Assembly (NCBI GenBank): GCA_009838385.1
Contig: VXRS01000275.1
Location: 1 to 9,218 of the forward strand
Length of the DNA: 9,218 bases
Origin: Dehalococcoidia bacterium
GTDB lineage: Bacteria > Chloroflexota > Dehalococcoidia > Tepidiformales > Tepidiformaceae
Direction: 5' to 3'
Shown here: piece after piece, positions 6,037 through 9,218 of the stretch
Layout of the letters: each line of letters opens with the position of its first letter
Numbering within the stretch: the first letter of the stretch is position 1
Position numbers and translations under genes: made by a program
The notes under the pieces: model-generated
Databases searched by the model: none
What the model saw: only the letters and a program-made list of their open reading frames with translations
What the model was told of the DNA's origin: nothing

Positions 6037-7140
6037 CTACTCGAAGACGACCGCCTCATGGTGTGCAAGGCCCACATCGTCGCCGCTTCGCAGCAACGTG
6101 AAGCTCTCCGCCCAGGCGTGGTCGAACTCACGCTCCGTGCCGTCTTCCTCGACGATCTTCTGCGGGTGCGAGGCGTCCCACACCTCGCCCTCGACATGAT
6201 ATTCGCCGCGCCAGACGCCCTGTCCCAGGCCGTCGTTGAAGCCACCGAAGTAGCCCCCGCCCTGGCAGTACACCCAGCCCAGGTCCTCGAACTCGTAGTC
6301 GCGCTTCGTCCCGTTCTCATCCGTCAGGCTGAACGCCCCCGACTTCACCCGCTTGTGGCCGTCGGGATAGAACTCGAGGTTGTGCTCAATCTTCGTGACC
6401 TCGAGCTGCGAGTCCTGCAGCAGGATCGCGCCCTCCTGCTGGACGCGCGTCCCGTCGTTCCGATCCATCGTCTGGTAGAAGCCGCCGTGGTCCGGCATGC
6501 GGAATAGCACCCACTGACGCAGCGCCTGCGTGCGATCACGCCGGAACTGCGCTGGTGCGCCGTGCTCGCTCGGCCCGCCCCGCCCCGGCATCGACCCCCA
6601 CGAGTGGTTGCGGAAGAAGAACCACTTGTCCGGCGTCGCCGTGTACGTCTTGTCGCCCACCGTCACCGATCCCTCGACCGTGCCGATGACCTCGTACACC
6701 GCCCGCGAGCGGAGGAAACGCCCGCCCTCGCGCACGTACGACGGCTGATCCTCGTACGGGACCGCCGTTGAGCGGCAGGTCAGGTCGCAGGAGATGCCGT
6801 AGTCGTTCTCCTCCAGCACCAGCCGCACCGTCTCCATCGGCTCGACGATATCGATGCGCAACGGCCCGATGCCGTTCGTGTTGATATCCGACCGCAGCCT
6901 GCGCGAAAGCCGGATGTTGTGCTGCTTCCCCTCGTGGCGAATGCAGACGAACCCGTCGATCACGTCGTTGTTCGTGTAGAGCCGCACCAGCCCGATGAGT
7001 TGGATGTTGCCGTCCATGTCGCACAGGCAGATGTAGTGGCCGTCGTTCCAGTGCTTGTCCGTCGCCGCCACGGAGCCGAACGCTTCCGTGATCTGGTGCA
7101 CGGGGTGTTCGTCGAAGTTCGTCAGCCCGTACTGGCTCAT
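6037..7140 (-). CDS. Uncharacterised protein with NHSWG motif (probably DUF7064/7065, CrtC/AttH-like fold)
   Basis: A 367-residue soluble protein rich in predicted beta strand, with no signal peptide or membrane helix. Notable segments are CLCDMDGNIQLIGLVRLY (38-55), RHEGKQHNIRLSRRLR (68-83), WFFFRNHSWGSMPGR (173-187) and the C-terminal GYFGGFNDGLGQGVWRGEYHVEGEVWD (296-322). The 'R(D/N)HSWG..R' motif recalls the lipocalin-like hydroxyneurosporene synthase/AttH group and the two-domain DUF7064/DUF7065 proteins found beside SDR, LLM and acyl-CoA genes. I infer one of these but cannot confirm it. The ATG at 7140 follows GGAAGGG with 8-nt spacing; an open frame continues to 7305 but overlaps the LLM gene and reads as low-complexity Arg/Ser, so it is not coding. 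It is second in the cluster, 31 nt after the LLM oxidoreductase. Possible roles are binding or hydrating a hydrophobic substrate; no reaction is established. Confidence 0.82.
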   Translation of the reverse strand: MSQYGLTNFDEHPVHQITEAFGSVAATDKHWNDGHYICLCDMDGNIQLIGLVRLYTNNDVIDGFVCIRHEGKQHNIRLSRRLRSDINTNGIGPLRIDIVEPMETVRLVLEENDYGISCDLTCRSTAVPYEDQPSYVREGGRFLRSRAVYEVIGTVEGSVTVGDKTYTATPDKWFFFRNHSWGSMPGRGGPSEHGAPAQFRRDRTQALRQWVLFRMPDHGGFYQTMDRNDGTRVQQEGAILLQDSQLEVTKIEHNLEFYPDGHKRVKSGAFSLTDENGTKRDYEFEDLGWVYCQGGGYFGGFNDGLGQGVWRGEYHVEGEVWDASHPQKIVEEDGTEREFDHAWAESFTLLRSGDDVGLAHHEAVVFE

Positions 7141-7171
7141 GGCGATGTCCCTTCCAGTGCGCTCCGGCGGC

Positions 7172-8137
7172 CTAGTCGTGGGCCAGCTCGACCAGCGGTG
7201 CGAAGAAGTCGACCTGGTCGATCCAGTTCTGCGGGCTCGGGCAGGGCTCCCAGAACCCCGTCTCGATGATGACGTGCTCGATCCCGGCTTCCTTCGCTTC
7301 CTCAACCCTCGGCTTCATGTCTTCGACTGTGCCGCTCCACGACATCGGCCCGAAGAAGCCGCCGTGCCAGGGCTCGATGCCCGGCATGGTGGGGTTGGCG
7401 AAGATGCGCATGTAGTTCTTCAGCGGCCCGCGGCCGTACTCCGCGGCGAGCGCGTTCAGTCCGGCCATGCCCTGCATCACCATGTCCGGCGGCGCGCCTG
7501 CGGGGTTCCAGGCGTCGGCCAGCTCGGCGATGCGCCGCTGGCCCTGCGGGTTGCCGCCGCCACCCATCGCGATCTCGATCTGCGGCTCGCCCGCCGCGTT
7601 GCGCTGGATCGGCTTCGGCGAGCTGTCGGCTCGCGGCACGTCGAAGAACTCCCCGTGGTACTCGACCGGGTCCGGCAGCCAGCACGCCTTCAGCGCCCGC
7701 ACGAAGTCCGTCATGCGAGCCCCGCGCTGCGTGAAGGGCGTATCCATGTGGTCGTACTCGTCCTTGCTCCAGCCGAGTCCGAGCCCCGCGATGACGCGTC
7801 CGCCCGAGAGGATGTCGAGCGTCGTCAGGCGCTTCGCCAGAAGCATCGGCCGGTAGTAGGCCGTCACCAGGATCGAGGTGCCGATCTGCACCCGCTCGGT
7901 CGCCGCCGCCACGAACGCCAGCAGCTCAATCGGCGAGAGCATGCAACGGTACGGGTCCGGCATCTTCAGCTCCGTGGGGCCGCCCGCGTAGCCGACCTGC
8001 GGGTCCTCCGGGACCATGAAGTGGTCCTGGACCCAGAGCGAGTCGAAGCCCGCGGCTTCGGCGTTTCGGGAGAATCCGAGCACCGCCGTGCGGTCCGCGT
8101 GGGGGTTGAGCTGGGGCAGGCAGAGTCCGATCTTCAT
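7172..8137 (-). CDS. LLM-class flavin/F420-dependent oxidoreductase
   Basis: A 321-residue luciferase-like (bacterial-luciferase-fold TIM barrel) oxidoreductase. The sequence shows MKIGLCLPQL at the first strand, AEAAGFDSLWVQDHFM (26-41), TERVQIGTSILVTAYYRP (80-97) and LAKRLTTLDILSGGRVIAGLGLGWSKDEYD (100-129). These are hallmarks of the 'probable F420-dependent oxidoreductase' subfamilies (Rv2161c/Rv3079c type). Such enzymes pass hydride to or from F420 or FMN on diverse substrates; the cofactor here is inferred from subfamily resemblance only. I chose ATG 8137 because it starts exactly at the conserved MKIG. A GTG at 8149 is in frame, but GGACGG abuts it directly. GGACGG lies 12 nt from the ATG, so spacing is imperfect either way. 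It is the first gene of the six-gene cluster, whose promoter must lie in the divergent intergenic region. Confidence 0.92.
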   Translation of the reverse strand: MKIGLCLPQLNPHADRTAVLGFSRNAEAAGFDSLWVQDHFMVPEDPQVGYAGGPTELKMPDPYRCMLSPIELLAFVAAATERVQIGTSILVTAYYRPMLLAKRLTTLDILSGGRVIAGLGLGWSKDEYDHMDTPFTQRGARMTDFVRALKACWLPDPVEYHGEFFDVPRADSSPKPIQRNAAGEPQIEIAMGGGGNPQGQRRIAELADAWNPAGAPPDMVMQGMAGLNALAAEYGRGPLKNYMRIFANPTMPGIEPWHGGFFGPMSWSGTVEDMKPRVEEAKEAGIEHVIIETGFWEPCPSPQNWIDQVDFFAPLVELAHD

Positions 8138-8229
8138 GCGCGAAATCACCGTCCGTCAGAAGTGCGCGCAGTCTACCGGGTTTCCCCGGGCCGCGATTGC
8201 GCTGCCGGTCCTGTACGGGAGTCGAGCGT

Positions 8230-8245
8230 GTAAAGGAGGCTTGAC
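8230..8245. promoter_or_regulatory. Candidate operator 1 (GTAAAG-GAGG-CTTGAC)
   Basis: An imperfect 16-bp palindrome with 6-bp arms, 4-nt spacer and one mismatch between arms. Its right arm overlaps the -35 hexamer of the cassette promoter. Together with the second copy, centred 28 bp downstream, it is a direct repeat of a GTGT(A/C)AAGGA--CTTGAC block (8228-8245 and 8256-8273). The likely binder is the XRE regulator encoded at the end of the cassette; this is inference from position and symmetry. Confidence 0.6.
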
Positions 8246-8269
8246 AAGACTGCGGGTGTCAAGGATACT
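8241..8269 (+). promoter_or_regulatory. Sigma-70-type promoter of the membrane/XRE cassette
   Basis: A consensus -35 TTGACA (8241-8246), a 17-bp spacer and a -10 GATACT (8264-8269, four of six consensus bases). The expected start of transcription, about 7 nt after the -10, is near 8276, immediately before the GGAGG ribosome-binding site (8277-8281). That would leave only a ~10-nt leader. The promoter elements are embedded in the two palindromes, which implies tight repression. Confidence 0.65.
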
Positions 8270-8273
8270 TGAC
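8258..8273. promoter_or_regulatory. Candidate operator 2 (GTCAAG-GATA-CTTGAC)
   Basis: A 16-bp palindrome with perfect 6-bp arms and a 4-nt spacer. It covers the -10 hexamer GATACT (8264-8269), so a protein bound here would block RNA polymerase. Its left arm also pairs with the right arm of operator 1 as a perfect 7-bp inverted repeat, CTTGACA-N10-TGTCAAG (8240-8263). The unit recognised could therefore be either the N4 or the N10 arrangement. Confidence 0.65.
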
Positions 8274-8286
8274 TTCGGAGGATGTC

Positions 8287-8679
8287 ATGCAACCCGACCA
8301 GCGTGCTGCCAGAAGGCAATTCCTCCGCGTCTTCCTCGTCGCGAGTCTTGTGTTCGTGGGCTTTGTCTTCCTCTCCGACTTCGTTGTCGATGCGAATGAG
8401 GGCGCCAGTTGGCGCTACGCTGTCGCGCTGCTACCGGTGGCCCCAATTGCCGCGTGGGTCTTCGCCTCGGTGCGCTACCACCGGCTCCTCGACGAACTCC
8501 AGCAGCGCATCCAGCTTGAGGCCATGGCCTTCGCATTCACCGGTACTGCCGTCATTACGGCCGGCTACGGCTTTCTCGAGTTTGCAGGGCTTCCGCGCAT
8601 CGGTTGGGTGTGGGTGTGGCCCTTGATGGGTGGTCTGTGGTTCGTCACCGACTGGCTCGTCAGACAGCGCCGGTTGTGA
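8287..8679 (+). CDS. Four-helix membrane protein, paralog 1 of an XRE-linked pair
   Basis: A 130-residue predicted inner-membrane protein. A short basic N-terminus (RAARRQ) is followed by hydrophobic helices at about 12-34, 44-61, 77-97 and 106-125, and a basic C-terminal tail (RQRR). Between helices 2 and 3 is a conserved polar stretch, VRYHRLLDELQQRIQLEAMAF (62-82). GYGFLEFAGLPRIGW precedes helix 4. The next gene encodes a paralog with about 50 identities over 89 ungapped residues by my count. I know similar unnamed 'hypothetical' proteins beside XRE regulators in other bacteria but no established function. ATG 8287 is chosen because GGAGG (8277-8281) lies 5 nt upstream; a TTG at 8269 overlaps the promoter -10. 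It is first in the cassette and 11 nt before its paralog. Confidence 0.85.
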   Translation: MQPDQRAARRQFLRVFLVASLVFVGFVFLSDFVVDANEGASWRYAVALLPVAPIAAWVFASVRYHRLLDELQQRIQLEAMAFAFTGTAVITAGYGFLEFAGLPRIGWVWVWPLMGGLWFVTDWLVRQRRL

Positions 8680-8690
8680 GGAGGTAAGCC

Positions 8691-9080
8691 ATGTTGGAAC
8701 AGGACATTGCCAAGCGAATCTACGACCGCTGGGTGTGGGTTGCGTTCATCGTCTACTCGGGATTGCTCGCCGGCGTCATCACCGTCATGCAAACGTACCC
8801 GGACGCGCCCTGGCGGTACGCCGTGGCCGTCACGCCAATGATCCCGTGGGTCTTCATCGTGGGGGCGTACGTGCGCTACTACCGCCGCATGGACGAACTC
8901 CATCAGCGCATGGCCCTCGAGGCCTTCGCGTTCGCCTTCGCCGGGACCGCGCTTCTCACGTTCACGTACGGCTTCCTCGACTTCGCCGGCGCGCCCCGCA
9001 TCAACTGGTGGTTTGTCTGGCCCCTCATGGCGGCCCTCTGGATCATCGGCGGCTTCGTCGCGAGGAAGCATTGGCTGTGA
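8691..9080 (+). CDS. Four-helix membrane protein, paralog 2 of an XRE-linked pair
   Basis: A 129-residue predicted inner-membrane protein, clearly homologous to the preceding gene from WRYAVA (residue 41) to the C-terminus. Shared segments include VRYxRxxDEL, QRxxLEAxAFAFxGTA, YGFLxFAGxPRIxW and VWPLMxxLW. The N-terminal 40 residues differ (MLEQDIAKRIYDRW, then a helix at about 14-33), so either this part evolves faster or the two copies have diverged in their first helix. Four membrane helices are predicted by eye, and the polar loop RRMDELHQRM again sits between helices 2 and 3. A strong AGGAGGT (8679-8685) with 5-nt spacing fixes the start and overlaps the stop of the preceding gene. Its own stop overlaps the start of the XRE regulator. 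The pair could form a heteromeric membrane complex; function is unknown. Confidence 0.87.
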   Translation: MLEQDIAKRIYDRWVWVAFIVYSGLLAGVITVMQTYPDAPWRYAVAVTPMIPWVFIVGAYVRYYRRMDELHQRMALEAFAFAFAGTALLTFTYGFLDFAGAPRINWWFVWPLMAALWIIGGFVARKHWL

Positions 9081-9218
9081 GGAACACCCTGCGCGAGCTC
9101 CGCGCCGAGCGCGGCTGGACCCAGGCCGACCTCTCCGAGGAACTCGGCGTCAGCCGCCAGACGGTCAACGCCATCGAGACCGGCAAGTACGACCCCAGCC
9201 TTCCCCTCGCCTTCCGCA
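9077..9218 (+). CDS. XRE-family HTH transcriptional regulator (partial, 3' end missing)
   Basis: The window ends 47 codons into this gene. The visible protein begins MRNTLRELRAERGWTQADLS and continues EELGVSRQTVNAIETGKYDPSLPLAFR, a textbook Cro/C1-type helix-turn-helix. The scaffold helix is LRELRAERGWTQADLSEELG, the recognition helix is SRQTVNAIETG, and the YDPSLPLAFR tail is characteristic of small (about 65-75 residue) YozG-like regulators. The GTG at 9077 overlaps the TGA of the previous gene (GTGA), showing translational coupling; a TTG at 9071 is an in-frame alternative. Given the palindromes over the cassette promoter, autoregulation is likely. Small XRE proteins of this type commonly act as repressors. 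Confidence 0.93.
   Translation, partial: MRNTLRELRAERGWTQADLSEELGVSRQTVNAIETGKYDPSLPLAFR

Larger units (their letters stand above)
8138..8286. other. Divergent intergenic region between the LLM cluster and the membrane/XRE cassette
   Basis: This 149-nt gap must hold the promoters for both the minus-strand six-gene cluster and the plus-strand cassette. The right half (8228-8286) contains a clear plus-strand promoter and two palindromes. The left half (8138-8227) is GC-rich. On the minus strand it carries TAGACT (8172-8177), a possible -10, but the hexamer 17 bp upstream is a poor -35. A small 5-bp hairpin CCGGG/CCCGG (8176-8180 with 8185-8189) is also there. The minus strand additionally has a TTGACA (8262-8257) inside the palindrome block, but no matching -10 at 16-18 bp. 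The cluster promoter is therefore not identified. Confidence 0.6.

Noticed and set aside
7055..8233. 392-codon open frame on the plus strand
   Set aside because: It is opposite the LLM oxidoreductase, its composition is Arg/His/Val-rich, and it would run through the divergent promoter region. The LLM motifs on the minus strand are unmistakable.
8231..8258. AAAGGAGG followed by TTG/GTG, as a possible small leader peptide start
   Set aside because: The purine run is part of palindrome 1 and upstream of the predicted transcription start. Spacing to TTG 8241 (1 nt) or GTG 8256 (16 nt) is wrong.

Overview
The window is a GC-rich, densely coded bacterial segment with no RNA gene, insertion sequence or CRISPR array that I can see. 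It contains twelve protein genes. Long spurious reading frames opposite the real genes, strong G/C preference at third codon positions and GTG starts all fit a high-GC organism. An LLM-type (probably F420-dependent) oxidoreductase, a SnoaL-like protein, an APH-type kinase and a family-5 oligopeptide/solute transporter together suggest Chloroflexota (Dehalococcoidia/SAR202-like) or Actinomycetota. That placement is inference and not firm.

Region 1 (1-3065, plus strand) is the distal part of a peptide/nickel-type ABC importer operon. It holds the C-terminal part of a family-5 solute-binding protein, cut by the window start, and two complete inner-membrane permeases of the DppB and DppC type. 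A very stable GC-rich hairpin (1124-1154) lies between the binding protein and the first permease. No ATPase genes follow, so they lie upstream or elsewhere.

Region 2 (3087-8137, minus strand) is a tight six-gene cluster converging on the transporter. In transcription order it encodes an LLM flavin/F420 oxidoreductase, a 367-residue protein with a WFFFRNHSWG motif (probable DUF7064/7065 or CrtC/AttH-like lipocalin fold), an extended SDR (epimerase/dehydratase-like), a 151-residue helical protein (probably DUF6285-like), an APH-fold phosphotransferase and a SnoaL/NTF2-like protein. Gaps are 11-42 nt, with one 14-nt overlap. The enzyme mix suggests an uncharacterised small-molecule modification or degradation pathway. 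No substrate can be named from the sequence.

Region 3 (8138-9218) starts with a divergent intergenic region. It is followed by a plus-strand cassette of two tandem paralogous four-helix membrane proteins (130 and 129 residues) and an XRE-family HTH regulator, cut by the window end, whose GTG start overlaps the preceding stop. The cassette promoter (TTGACA - 17 bp - GATACT) is overlapped by two copies of a 16-bp palindrome of the form GTCAAG-N4-CTTGAC, a good candidate operator pair for the regulator. This is the most interesting structure in the window.
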